From UMGS1519 sp963621885 (lineage in GTDB: Bacteria; Actinomycetota; Coriobacteriia; Coriobacteriales; Eggerthellaceae): DNA of 48,591 nucleotides. The notes under the pieces are model-generated. The model was not told the origin of the DNA. It worked only from the letters and a program-made list of their open reading frames with translations, and did not search any database. The stretch is from positions 1 to 48,591 of the forward strand of contig CAVFFT010000058.1 of NCBI GenBank assembly GCA_963621885.1, given 5' to 3'. Positions 9,966 through 19,600 of the stretch are shown piece by piece. How positions within the stretch are numbered: the first letter of the stretch is position 1; the number at the start of each line of letters is the position of its first letter. Made by a program: the position numbers and the translations under genes.

Positions 9966-10001
9966 CCCCCGGAGCCGCAAGCTTCCGGGGGCTTTATTTT
10001 T
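9966..10001 (+). terminator. Rho-independent terminator after ppk
   Basis: CCCCCGGAGC pairs with GCTTCCGGGGG (one bulge) around a CGCAA loop, followed by CTTTATTTTT. It sits about 140 bp after the ppk stop and faces +. Confidence 0.85.
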
Positions 10002-10024
10002 CACCGCTCCCCCGCGAGAATAGC

Positions 10025-10060
10025 AATGCCCGGAACCATAAGGCTCCGGGCATTTGTCTT
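10025..10060 (+). terminator. Second hairpin terminator between ppk and asd
   Basis: Perfect 10-bp arms AATGCCCGGA/TCCGGGCATT (10025-10034, 10045-10054) with an inner CC-ATAA-GG extension, followed by TGTCTT on +. It may act in both directions between the convergent genes. Confidence 0.7.
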
Positions 10061-10078
10061 AGTTGCTTATCGCCTGCC

Positions 10079-10106
10079 GGAAAAGGGCTTCTTCTGCCAC
10101 GCCCTT
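10079..10106 (-). terminator. Possible terminator for asd
   Basis: On the - strand AAGGGC and GCCCTT form a 6-bp stem with a 12-nt loop and run into TTCC, about 70 nt after the asd stop. The U-tract is short. The interval 9829-10172 otherwise contains only these hairpins and no gene. Confidence 0.4.
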
Positions 10107-10172
10107 CCGCCTCTGGCTGAACCTCCGGCTAAAAACGGAGCCGCGATTACAACCGAACTTACAGCCGCGAAA

Positions 10173-11219
10173 CTATGCCTGCGGAAGCAGGAGCTGCGCG
10201 ATCTGGACGGCGTTCAGAGCCGCGCCCTTGCGGATCTGGTCCATGACGCACCAGAAAGCGAGGCCGTTCTCGACCGTCGGGTCCTTGCGCAGACGACCCA
10301 CATGCACGTCGTCGGTGCCGGCCAGCAGACCCGGCATCGGGTAGACATTGTTCGCCGGGTCGTCGTCGACAACAACCGACTTGGCTGCTTCCAGAGCCGC
10401 ACGGGCGTCTTCCACGGAAACCGGCGCGTCGAATTCCACATTGATGGATTCGGAATGGTTGCGCAGAACCGGGACACGCACGCAGGTCGGCGCCACCTGG
10501 ATGGCCTCATTACCGAAGATCTTCTTCGTTTCGACGACCATCTTCCATTCTTCCTTGGTGTAGTCGTCGTCGAGGAACACGTCGATATGCGGAATGACGT
10601 TGAATGCGATCTGATGGGCGAAAGCGCTGATGGTAAGGTCTTCGCCATTCAGGAACTGGCGGGACTGCTCGTAGAGCTCGTCCATGGCCGCCGCGCCCGC
10701 GCCGCTTGCCGCCTGGTAGGTCGACACGACAATGCGCTTGATAGGCGCGAGGTCGTTCAGGGGCTTCAGGGCGACCACCATCTGGATGGTGGAGCAGTTC
10801 GGGTTCGCGATGACGCCGCTGTGCTCGAATGCCGCCTGCGGATTCACCTCCGGCACCACCAGCGGCACGCCGTCTTCCATGCGGAAGGCGCTCGAGTTGT
10901 CGATCATGACCGCGCCCGCGTCAACCACGGCCTGGCGGAACTTCTTCGAGACGCCCGCGCCTGCCGAGAAGAGGGCGATGTCAACACCTTCGAAAGCCTC
11001 GGGGGTCATTTCCTGCACGACAAGCTCGCCGGCCGGAACCTCGCCCGCGCCCTCAAAGGGAAGTTTCAAGCCAGCAGACTTGGCGGAAGCCAGAGCCCGT
11101 ATCTCCTTCGCGGGAAAATCCAGGTCGTGCAGAACCTTCAGGAATTCGCGGCCAACCGCACCTGTTGCGCCAGCCACGGCAACCACCGGATGTGCAGGGA
11201 TTTCTTTGCTCCAAGTCAT
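10173..11219 (-). CDS. asd: Aspartate-semialdehyde dehydrogenase
   Basis: Reduces beta-aspartyl phosphate to aspartate semialdehyde, the branch point to lysine/diaminopimelate, threonine and methionine. 348 aa, normal length. The nucleotide-binding loop VAVAGATGAVGREFL is at about 12-27, SAGAGVSKKF at 85-94 is the family substrate/cofactor region, and the catalytic nucleophile is Cys142 in NPNCSTIQM. ATG at 11219 has a strong AAGGAGG about 5 nt upstream and a TATAAT promoter 32 nt away, so it is transcribed on its own rather than with lysC, whose gene (the preceding pathway step) lies upstream on the same strand beyond one small gene. Confidence 0.97.
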   Translation of the reverse strand: MTWSKEIPAHPVVAVAGATGAVGREFLKVLHDLDFPAKEIRALASAKSAGLKLPFEGAGEVPAGELVVQEMTPEAFEGVDIALFSAGAGVSKKFRQAVVDAGAVMIDNSSAFRMEDGVPLVVPEVNPQAAFEHSGVIANPNCSTIQMVVALKPLNDLAPIKRIVVSTYQAASGAGAAAMDELYEQSRQFLNGEDLTISAFAHQIAFNVIPHIDVFLDDDYTKEEWKMVVETKKIFGNEAIQVAPTCVRVPVLRNHSESINVEFDAPVSVEDARAALEAAKSVVVDDDPANNVYPMPGLLAGTDDVHVGRLRKDPTVENGLAFWCVMDQIRKGAALNAVQIAQLLLPQA

Positions 11220-11250
11220 GCTGCCTCCTTAAAACGATGAACGTGCAGCG

Positions 11251-11279
11251 ATTATATCGCCTGAAAAAAGCGCGTTTGA
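11251..11279 (-). promoter_or_regulatory. asd promoter with consensus -10
   Basis: A perfect TATAAT on the - strand (11256-11251) within an imperfect palindrome GCGATAT-AATCGC. The -35 is weak (TCAAAC or GTCAAA at 17-18 bp). The predicted leader is about 25 nt. The rest of 11280-11542 shows no convincing gene; it holds an inverted repeat CCGCGGCG/CGCCGCGG near 11425-11460 with no U-tract. Confidence 0.65.
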
Positions 11280-11542
11280 CCCTGCCCCGCGATATTCGAC
11301 AGGCGGCACGTGTGTAACAAGAAATTAACGATGTGGCGCCGGGAAATTTACCGCGGCATTGAGCATTCAAGGAGGTTTGTCTGGCATTCGGAATGGCATG
11401 ACCCGCCATCCGATTGCCAACCGCGGCGGCAAAAAGGCAGGAGCAAGCATAAGCGCCGCGGCAAAAGCGTCACAGCGCAACAGAAAGGGCAGCAGCGCAA
11501 CAAAGTGCCACCCGCGCAGGCAGAAGCGAAAGCGCCAGCGCC

Positions 11543-12019
11543 TTACGACTCTTTGACCAGCTTGCCGCTCATATGCTCCGGCACGAGCTCAAGGCATTGC
11601 ACCGCCGGGAACGAACGCGCAATCTCATCATCCACATACGCCGCGTCATCGGTAAAGCGGCTTGCGAGCGCCCGGCAAATCTCCTCGGTACGATGCGCGT
11701 CTTCCACAAAGCGTACGCGTCCAAAAACGATGACGCTCTGAATGTGGAGCGGCCATTCGCCCTCTTCGCGATAGCCTTCGTCATACACGCAGAAAGAGGC
11801 CTTGTCGCACGCGCGCAGGGCATCAATCTTATGACCGCGACGGGCAACATGGAAGCAGATATGCCCCGTTTGCGGGTCACGCCAGAAATCGAGAGGCATG
11901 CCATAGGGATAGCCATCGTCCCCCAGAACGGAAAGGACGCCACGCACTTGCGAATCGAGGACCCGCACGCAATCCTTGGGGGAAAGCTGCTGGCGGGCCC
12001 TGCGCATTTCTCTAAACAT
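11543..12019 (-). CDS. Pyridoxamine 5'-phosphate oxidase-like flavoprotein (NimA type)
   Basis: 158 aa, matching the small split-barrel flavoprotein family that includes NimA nitroimidazole reductases (Pyridox_ox_2). The pattern seen is VLSVLGDDGYPYGMPLDFW near 28-46, GHICFHVARRGHKIDAL near 52-68 (the FHxxxxGHKxDAL signature), then SFCVYDE. The gene starts 6 nt after the lysC stop, so it is probably co-transcribed, though no metabolic link to aspartokinase is evident. Likely an FMN- or F420-type binder of unknown substrate. Start ATG at 12019; a weak AAGGG lies 12 nt upstream within the end of lysC. Confidence 0.85.
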   Translation of the reverse strand: MFREMRRARQQLSPKDCVRVLDSQVRGVLSVLGDDGYPYGMPLDFWRDPQTGHICFHVARRGHKIDALRACDKASFCVYDEGYREEGEWPLHIQSVIVFGRVRFVEDAHRTEEICRALASRFTDDAAYVDDEIARSFPAVQCLELVPEHMSGKLVKES

Positions 12020-12025
12020 GAAGGT

Positions 12026-13306
12026 CTAGCGACCCTTCGCTGCCTTTGCGGCGAGCTCTTCCGCGGACAGCGCCTTTTCCTCATACACGCTGTCGGAGTC
12101 GAGGCCAAATGCGGTGTGCAGGCACCGCACGGCAAGCGCCACCTGGTCGGCGTCGATGACGACGGAAAGGCGGATGGGGCTCGTCGAAATCATCAGGATG
12201 TTCACGTGGTTTTCCGCGAGGGCGGAAAACGCGCGAGCCGATACGCCCGGGGTCGACTTCATGCCGGTACCCACGATGGACACCTTCGCGATGTTCTCGT
12301 TCAGCACGAAATCGCGCGCGCCCAGCTTGGGGATGATGCGGCGCACGGTCTCGACGCAGCGCTCAAGGTCGCCCTTCGGGAAGGTGAAGCTGATGTCGGT
12401 GTAGCCGTCCTCGGAGGTATTCTGGATGATCATGTCAACATTGACGTTGTTGCCGGCAAGCGCGGAGAACACCGAAGCCGCGACACCCGGCGTGTCGCCC
12501 ACGTCGCGGATGGTAATCTTCACTTCGGACGTGTCGTGTGCGATACCCGTGATGACCGCCTGCTCCATGGAAGGATCGACCTCCTTTATCAGCGTGCCCG
12601 GCGCATCAGTGAACGACGAGCGCGAATGAATGACCACATGATATTTGCGTGCGAGCTCAACCGCACGTGATTGCAGAACGCCAGCGCCCGAGCTTGCGAG
12701 CTCAAGCATGTCGTCGTAAGGAACCTCATCGAGCTTGCGGGCGCGCGGTGCCACACGCGGGTCGGCGGAGTAGATGCCGTCGACGTCGGAGTAGATTTCG
12801 CACACATCCGCATGCAGACCCCAGGCAAGGGCGACCGCGGTCGTATCCGAACCGCCGCGTCCAAGCGTCGTAATTTCCTGATCAGGCGAAATGCCCTGGA
12901 AACCCGCCACCACGCAAATGGCGCCCGCATCGAGCTTGTCGCGCACGCGCTGGGCGTTCACTTCGGAAATCTTCGCGACACCATTGCGGCTGTCGGTGAC
13001 AATGCCTGCCTGCCAGCCGGTGAAGCTCGCCGCGCGATAGCCACGCGCGTTGATCGCCATGGCCAGCAGCGACATCGAAACCTGTTCGCCTGTCGACAGC
13101 AGCATATCCATCTCACGCGGGGAAGGGTGCTCATTCAAGGCCGCCGCGAGCCCAACCAGCTCGTCAGTCGTCTTTCCCATCGCGGACACGACGGCAACAA
13201 CATCGTTGCCCTGCTGCTTTATCGCTATGAGCCTCTTGGCAACGTTCTGGATTCGTTCCGGAGACGCCACCGAGGTTCCGCCAAATTTTGCAACTACCAG
13301 TGCCAT
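12026..13306 (-). CDS. lysC: Aspartate kinase with C-terminal ACT domains
   Basis: Phosphorylates aspartate, the first step of the lysine/threonine/methionine pathway. 426 aa. The amino-acid kinase domain opens with VVAKFGGTSVASPERI (4-19) and continues with STGEQVSMSLLA, GRGGSDTTAVALA and YSDVDGIYSADPR. Two ACT domains follow (roughly 265-420), including VGDTPGVAASVFSALA and GMKSTPGVSARAFSALAE, the usual site of feedback inhibition. ATG at 13306 has AAGGA about 7 nt upstream. A PNPOx-like gene follows after 6 nt. I saw no lysine riboswitch in the 243-bp upstream interval. Confidence 0.97.
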   Translation of the reverse strand: MALVVAKFGGTSVASPERIQNVAKRLIAIKQQGNDVVAVVSAMGKTTDELVGLAAALNEHPSPREMDMLLSTGEQVSMSLLAMAINARGYRAASFTGWQAGIVTDSRNGVAKISEVNAQRVRDKLDAGAICVVAGFQGISPDQEITTLGRGGSDTTAVALAWGLHADVCEIYSDVDGIYSADPRVAPRARKLDEVPYDDMLELASSGAGVLQSRAVELARKYHVVIHSRSSFTDAPGTLIKEVDPSMEQAVITGIAHDTSEVKITIRDVGDTPGVAASVFSALAGNNVNVDMIIQNTSEDGYTDISFTFPKGDLERCVETVRRIIPKLGARDFVLNENIAKVSIVGTGMKSTPGVSARAFSALAENHVNILMISTSPIRLSVVIDADQVALAVRCLHTAFGLDSDSVYEEKALSAEELAAKAAKGR

Positions 13307-13521
13307 GACCGTCCTTCTGCTCTAGAGTCTTTGCCATATCCTAGCACGTCATGTCCGCCATCAAAGGAAGAGCAAAAGGAGCTCCCATTATCGGCACTTT
13401 CGCAGCTGGCAACGTGCAGTCAGCACGAGAAGCGCCGCGGCGACAAGCACAAGCGGCAGGCCCGCGGGACGCGAATCGCCCGTCTGGGGAATGGAAGCGA
13501 AGCCGTCCTCTTCCGCATGGT

Positions 13522-13551
13522 CAAAAAGGGGAAACGCATGCGCTTCCCCTT
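13522..13551 (-). terminator. Terminator after the MBL-fold hydrolase gene
   Basis: On the - strand AAGGGGAA...TTCCCCTT, with a GCGCATGCG centre, is followed by TTT. It overlaps the TAA stop of the hydrolase and separates it from lysC. Confidence 0.85.
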
Positions 13552-14212
13552 ATCCCGCGTAATAGGGAATCGTCGTCCGCTTTTCCGCCTTCATGGTCGT
13601 CAGCGCATTATGACCCGGAAGAACAACCACCTCATCAGGCAATTTGGCAAGACGACGCAGGCTTGAGCGCATCTGCTTCATCGAGCCGCCCGGGAAATCG
13701 GTCCGCCCAATGCTGCTGCAGAACAGGGTGTCGCCCGAAAGCAGCACCGGCGCGCCTTTCTTGGGAGCATCTTGCTGCCGCAAGTAGTAGCACACGCTTC
13801 CCTCGGTATGGCCGGGCGTGGATAGCACGTTCCAGGTGGTCTTCCCGATCTTCAGCTTGTCGCCATCGTTCACTCTCACATCCACCGGGCATCCGTGGGC
13901 GGAAAGGCCGTACTGCGATTCGACGCCCGCCTCGATAACGGCGGCCTCGATGGCAGGCGCGTAAACCGGCGCGCCCGTAAGACGATGCATGTCGTAGAGG
14001 GCGCCCACATGGTCCTCATGCCGATGCGTCACGAAGATGGCATCGACCTTGCGCTCCCCCACCATGCCCATGATTGCTTTGGGCTGGCACGACGGGTCGA
14101 CGACGATGACGCCTTCGCCATCGTCGATAACGTAAACGTTGTTCGCAATAGGACCAAGAATCGCGAAGCTCGTATCGACGCACAGGTCACGAACGGAATG
14201 AAAACGAGGCAT
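13550..14212 (-). CDS. MBL-fold metallo-hydrolase (glyoxalase II-like, YcbL type)
   Basis: 220 aa metallo-beta-lactamase fold protein. The metal-binding motif is THRHEDHVG (about 62-70), followed by STPGHTEGSVCYYL, LLSGDTLFCSSIGRTDFPGG and VLPGHN, the full ligand set of a binuclear hydrolase. Without the C-terminal glyoxalase II substrate domain it resembles the short YcbL group, so thioester hydrolysis is plausible but unproven. ATG at 14212, GGAAGGA about 9 nt upstream. It follows rel on the same strand after about 100 bp. Confidence 0.9.
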   Translation of the reverse strand: MPRFHSVRDLCVDTSFAILGPIANNVYVIDDGEGVIVVDPSCQPKAIMGMVGERKVDAIFVTHRHEDHVGALYDMHRLTGAPVYAPAIEAAVIEAGVESQYGLSAHGCPVDVRVNDGDKLKIGKTTWNVLSTPGHTEGSVCYYLRQQDAPKKGAPVLLSGDTLFCSSIGRTDFPGGSMKQMRSSLRRLAKLPDEVVVLPGHNALTTMKAEKRTTIPYYAG

Positions 14213-14283
14213 GCGAGCTTTCCTTCCCTCTTATTCCCCCGGTGTTGAATATCTCAATGTCGTTTGTTTATACCATCCACAAG

Positions 14284-14315
14284 CGCGCCGCCCAGCGGAC
14301 GGCGCGTCTTTTTCT
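14284..14315 (+). terminator. Hairpin between rel and MBL gene, U-tract on the + strand
   Basis: CGCGCCG (14284-14290) pairs with CGGCGCG (14300-14306), followed on + by TCTTTTTCT. On the - strand, the direction of both flanking genes, the hairpin begins 8 nt after the rel stop but has no T-run behind it. It is either a U-less terminator for rel or a barrier against + strand transcription. Confidence 0.6.
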
Positions 14316-16677
14316 AGCCAACATGCTTTTTGGCGGAGCCGGGAACCTCGCGCCGTGCCTCGAAGACGCCTTGCACTTCCCGGAGCGATTCGACAACGCG
14401 GCCGATGCTCTCGATGTCCGAAATCTGCAGGATGAAGTGCATCTCCACCATGCCATCGGAATGCGAGTTCGTCGCGCAGCGCAAGATGTTCGTGCCCGCG
14501 CTTGAAAGCACTTGGACGACATCGACAAGCAGATTCGTCCGATCAAGTGCCTCAACGACAATCTCGACCTTGTAGACGGCCTCAAGCTTCGAAGTCTCTT
14601 CCCAGCCCACTTCGAGAATGCGATCGGGATCCTTCATAAGCTGCTGCGCGTTGGGGCAGTCGCGCCGATGAATCGACACGCCGCGTCCGCGCGTCACAAA
14701 GCCGACGATGTCGTCGCCAGGCACCGGATTGCAGCAGCGCGAGAGGCGCACGAGCACATTGGAAATGCCCTTCACGACAATGCCGCTGTCGGTATGCGTC
14801 TCGTGGCGCTTCGGACGGGAAACGCTCGTGAGCATCGGCGGCATCATGCCGGTGGAAGAGGCCGACATGCCGATCTTCGGCTGGGCGTCATCCGCCACCG
14901 CCTTGTCGACAAGGATCTTGAGCATGCGGTTCACCACATGCTGCGCGCTCTCCTTGCCCGAGCCAATCTTGATGAGCATGTCCTCGTCATCGTGGTAGCC
15001 CAGCGCCTGAGCGACTTCCCGAACCGCCCGCTGTCCCTGCGCGCTCGAAATGCCCATATCATGCTTGCGCATCTCGAAGCGCAGCTTATCGTGGCCGATC
15101 TGCAGGTCGTCTGAACGCGAAACCTTCGAGAGGTACTGGCGAATCTTCGTGCGGGCGCGCGGCGTCTTGACGATGTTCAACCAGTCGCGCGACGGGTTCG
15201 AGCCCTTCTGCGTCAGGATGTCCACGCGGTCGCCCATCTGAAGCGTATAGGAAAGGGGCACGATGCGGCCGTTCGCCTTGGCGCCGACGCAATGATGCCC
15301 GATCTCGGTATGGATGGCATAGGCGAAGTCGATCGGTGTCGAGCCGCTCCGCAGCTGAAGCACCTCGCCTTTCGGGGTGAAGACAAACACGTCATTGGGA
15401 GCGAGGTCGACCTTCAGACTCTTCAGGAATTCCCGCGAGTCCTTCGTGTCCGACTGCCAATCGAGCATTTCGCGCAACCAGGCAAGCTGCCGGCTGTAGT
15501 CGTCGTTCGCAAGGGAATTCGAGCCACCGCTCTCCTTGTAGCGCCAATGGGCAGCAACGCCGTATTCGCTGATCCGATGCATCTCCTCGGTGCGAATCTG
15601 CACCTCGAGCGGACGGCCGGCGGGGCCAATCACCGTGGTGTGCAAGCTCTGGTACATGTTGTACTTCGGCATCGCAATGTAGTCTTTGAAGCGTCCCGGC
15701 ATCGGGTGCCACAAAGCATGCACCGCACCGAGCGCGGAGTAGCAGTCCTTCACGTCTTTCGTGATGATGCGCATCGCCGACAAGTCGTATATCTCGGAGA
15801 AGCCCTTGCCCTGCTTCGACATCTTCCGATAGATGGAATACAGGTGCTTGGGGCGCCCCATGATCTGGCATTCCACCCCGACCGATTTCATCTCGTTCGC
15901 GAGGATGTCCTTCACCTTCGCGATGTATTGCTCGCGTTCCGCGCGGCTCGCCGCCACCATGCGGCTCACCCGCTGGAATTTCGCGGGCTCGAGATAGTAG
16001 AAGGCGAGGTCCTCAAGCTCCCACTTGATGGAGCTGATGCCGAGGCGGCTCGCGATGGGCGCATAAATCTCAAGCGTCTCATGCGACTTGAAAATGCGCC
16101 GGTCCTCGCGCAGAGAGCTCAGCGTCCGCATATTGTGCAGACGGTCGGCAAGCTTGATCACGACGACGCGGATGTCCTTGCTCATCGCGACGAACATCTT
16201 GCGAATCGTTTCCGCCTGTTCCGCCGTCAGGCTTTCAACCTCGATGCGACTGATCTTCGTCACACCATCGACGAGCAGGGCGACGTTGTCACCAAAGCCT
16301 TCCCGCACATTATCAAGCGTCGCGTCAGTATCCTCCACGACGTCGTGCAGAAGCGCGGCGGTCAGCGTTTCGACATCCATCTTCAGGCTCGAGAGAATGA
16401 GCGCGACCTCGACCGGATGCGAAATGTACGGCTCACCGCTTTTACGCAGCTGGCCCTTGTGATGCTCCTTCGCATAGGCAAACGCATCGCGCAGCTGGAC
16501 AATCTCGTCCGGCTCAAGATAATCGCTTGTGCGCTCTATCAGCAGCTCAAAGCGCTCTTCGGGCGTACCCGGCTTTCCGCCGAAACCCGCATCGACCGCG
16601 TAGCTCATGTCTTCCGCGTAGAGCCCCGAAGACACCGAGGAGGAAGCGCCCGTCCCGTTCGTGTTTTCCGCTGACAT
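14314..16677 (-). CDS. rel: Bifunctional (p)ppGpp synthetase/hydrolase (RSH)
   Basis: Makes and degrades the stringent-response alarmone (p)ppGpp. About 787 aa with the full long-RSH layout: HD hydrolase (HPVEVA at 87, ALLHDVVEDT at 108-117), synthetase with PGRFKD (327-332) and QSLHTTVIGP, TGS (about 428-490), a conserved Cys-rich segment (RLSRCCNPVPGDDI), and a C-terminal ACT domain from about 710. The intact HD and the RFKD (not EXDD) loop indicate a bifunctional Rel rather than a synthetase-only RelA. Two ATGs are possible: 16683 overlaps the recJ stop as TGATG, and 16677 has AAGGAG at a better 9-nt spacing; I chose the latter. Coupled to the upstream recJ-type gene. Confidence 0.96.
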   Translation of the reverse strand: MSAENTNGTGASSSVSSGLYAEDMSYAVDAGFGGKPGTPEERFELLIERTSDYLEPDEIVQLRDAFAYAKEHHKGQLRKSGEPYISHPVEVALILSSLKMDVETLTAALLHDVVEDTDATLDNVREGFGDNVALLVDGVTKISRIEVESLTAEQAETIRKMFVAMSKDIRVVVIKLADRLHNMRTLSSLREDRRIFKSHETLEIYAPIASRLGISSIKWELEDLAFYYLEPAKFQRVSRMVAASRAEREQYIAKVKDILANEMKSVGVECQIMGRPKHLYSIYRKMSKQGKGFSEIYDLSAMRIITKDVKDCYSALGAVHALWHPMPGRFKDYIAMPKYNMYQSLHTTVIGPAGRPLEVQIRTEEMHRISEYGVAAHWRYKESGGSNSLANDDYSRQLAWLREMLDWQSDTKDSREFLKSLKVDLAPNDVFVFTPKGEVLQLRSGSTPIDFAYAIHTEIGHHCVGAKANGRIVPLSYTLQMGDRVDILTQKGSNPSRDWLNIVKTPRARTKIRQYLSKVSRSDDLQIGHDKLRFEMRKHDMGISSAQGQRAVREVAQALGYHDDEDMLIKIGSGKESAQHVVNRMLKILVDKAVADDAQPKIGMSASSTGMMPPMLTSVSRPKRHETHTDSGIVVKGISNVLVRLSRCCNPVPGDDIVGFVTRGRGVSIHRRDCPNAQQLMKDPDRILEVGWEETSKLEAVYKVEIVVEALDRTNLLVDVVQVLSSAGTNILRCATNSHSDGMVEMHFILQISDIESIGRVVESLREVQGVFEARREVPGSAKKHVG

Positions 16678-16682
16678 GGACA

Positions 16683-19600
16683 TCAGCTCCTTCCCGTATC
16701 GTAGAGGCCGTATCCGCACCCCGGAAGTATCGGCCGTATCATCGCGCGCCTGAGCCGGTCGGCCGAAGCCTGCAGCACCCAGTCGCTAAAGCTTTCGAAA
16801 ATCTCGCATTCCTCGAGGCCTTCGCGATAGCGCACGCTGTTCGTCAGTTCCACTTTCTGCGAGGTTTCGGGAACACGCACATAATGCGGCGCGTCGCCGA
16901 TACCCATGCTGGCGCCAATCTTAAGCAGATTGAGGTCACGGAAAACCGCCACCGCGCATTGCGCCGCCTCGAGACTCACCGGCAAGCCGCCCGGCAGAGA
17001 GCTCGCATCCGCCGCCAGACTGCCATAGGTCATCTCAAAGGCCGCGTTGCCCGCTTCGCGCTGGTGCGCGCGCAACACCCGATAGACCTGCGCCATCACA
17101 TCGCGCTCGGGCGTAAGCCCGTGCAGAATTCCCTCATTCACCGCCCGGTCGGTTCGGCCAAACAGCAGATGGATGATCGCGTCGGCGCCATCGCGTCCCG
17201 CGCGGCCGCACATCTGGTTGAATTCCACCTCGTTGAAAGGCAAATGGAAAAGCACCACATGGCGGATATTGGGGATGTCGACTCCTTCGCCAAACGCGCT
17301 TGTCGCCACGAGCACGCACAGGCGGTCGCAGCGGAATAGCTCTTCGACCCGCGTCCGTTCCTCTCGCGAAAGACCCGCGTTATAGAAGCCGATAAGGCTT
17401 CCGATCTGGGGAACGCGCTGACGCAGCATGCGGGCGAGAGCCACCGATTCCGCCCGGGAATTCACGTAGATGACCGTCTTCTCCCCGCTTGCCACCAGGC
17501 TTGCCAGGTATTCGTCACGCCGGCGAAGGCCGCGCTGGTCATCGAGCTTCAGGTTCTCGCGCTCATGCTTATCGTAGATGCGGCAGCTTATCCGCAGCTC
17601 ATCGCATATGTCGTCGGCGATGCGGTCATCCGCTGTCGCCGTGATCGCCAAGACCGGCGGCTCATGCAGCGCATCGAGCACATGACGCAAGCCATGATAG
17701 GCCTCGCGATGGCCCGCTTTCGCCAGGCCGATATGGTGCGCTTCGTCAATCACGACGAAGCCCGTTTGGGGAGCGGCGGCAAAATCCGCCTCGTGGAAGC
17801 TCAGGAATTCCGGCGTCGTCAGAATGATGTCGCATTTCCCTTGCGCAATCTCGTCGAAGATCTGCGCGCGAGTGGGCAAGGGCGTATCGCCCGTCAGCAC
17901 GGCACAATGCAGACCGAAGCGGTCGACACGGCAACGCAGATGGAATGCCTGGTCGGCAATCAGCGCGCGCAGGGGGTACACGAAAACGCTCATTCCCTTC
18001 CCCTGCAAGGCGGTCTCGACCGCATGCACCTGGAATATCAGGGACTTTCCCCTGCCGGTGGCCATGATCGCAAGCACCGATTCGCCCGCGTCGAGATGCG
18101 CGAGCGCCGACTCCTGCGTCTCATGAAGCGCGGCGGTGCCGATGAAGGATTCGACTATCGCCTGGCGGGTTCCTGCGGAATCCGCCTTCATACGCGCTTC
18201 CCATTCCGCCCGGCGTGCCACAAGATCATCGTCGTCGTCTTCCCCGGCAGTGTCATGCGCATGCGGGTCGGCGGAGAGCTCGGCATCGGCGCCGAAGAGG
18301 TCGCTCACGAAAGCGAGCGAGTCGTCGTTGAGCCAGGTCTCGAGCGCCGAACACGGTTGCGCCGGCGACAGGGCCCGCAGCATCGCCTTGACGCTGCGGC
18401 GGCCGCGCCATTCATCCACCTGCACATTGAAGGCCGCATTGACGACCGAAGAGCACTGCATGAAGGAATCGATATCGGCACAATGGAACATGATGCCCGC
18501 AATCGAGGTGGTTCCATCGGTCAGCTGGCAGCTCAGATGGTTGCGATCGGCGCCCACCGCGCGGCAATTGGTGAGGGTCACGTTGCGGGCAAGGAGCATC
18601 GGCTGCTCGTTCTCCTGCCCATAGGGCATAAGCTCGTCCATGCGATACACGTTTGAAAGCGTGAGCTCATCGAGTCCCACGCAGGCGTCAATGGAAACGC
18701 GTGGATGGAAGCTTTCCACCGGAAGCGTGTCCATGTACGTACAAAGGCGCTTCTCGAATTCGTCAAGCTTGGCGGCGGGCAAAGTCACGCCCACGGCCGC
18801 CTCATGGCCACCGAAACGCGTCAGGATGTCGGACACGCTTTCGACCGCCTTGAACAGATTCACCTGACCCACCACACGGCCCGAACCATGCGCCAGACCG
18901 TCCTCGCCAATTGCGAACAGGATGGTGGGCACGCCGAAGTTCTGCGCGATGCGGCCAGCCACGATGCCCTTCACACCCTCATGCCAGCCTTCGGAGGCAA
19001 GCACGAGCGCGCGCTGACCGTGGTATTTCTGCTCCGCCTGAATGGTCGCGAGCTCCATGAGCTCCGCCTCTATCGAGCGGCGCTCGTCGTTGATCGCCTC
19101 GAGCGTCTCCGCGCACGCATAGGCGTCGTCGAGGTTATCGCACATCAGCAGGTCGAATGCGCGCATCGGATTCCCCATGCGCCCCGCCGCGTTCAAGCGC
19201 GGGATGATGGTGAATCCCAGATTGCTGCTTGCGACCGCCTTTCCCGCGGCGCCCGCAACATCGAGAAGCGCGGCAATCGATGGACGCGGATGCTCGTTGA
19301 TCATCCTGATGCCCTCGGCCACCAAGGCGCGGTTCTCGTCACGCATCGGCATGAGATCGGCAATCGTGCCAAGCGTCGCGAAATCGATGTACTCGCGCCA
19401 CAAGTCCGGCTTGCCCAAACGGCCGCCCACCGCCTGAATCACCTTCAGCGCGACGCCCACGCCCGCGAGAATCGAGCTCGGACAATCCTCATGGGCTTTC
19501 GGGTCGACGACCGGAACGCCCTGCGGCACATGGTCGCCCGCTTCGTGGTGATCGGTGATGAAGACCTGAATGCCCGCCTCTTTGAGCAGCGCCACTTCGT

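Noticed and set aside
11359..11556. Small Arg/Lys-rich + strand frame with an AAGGAGG nearby
   Set aside because: The AAGGAGG is only 1 nt from the nearest TTG and 22 nt from the first ATG. The peptide is low complexity and overlaps the end of the flavoprotein gene.
13307..13549. Lysine riboswitch or attenuator before lysC
   Set aside because: No conserved multi-helix fold or leader peptide could be drawn; only the hydrolase terminator and a weak TTGATG/GGATAT pair are visible.
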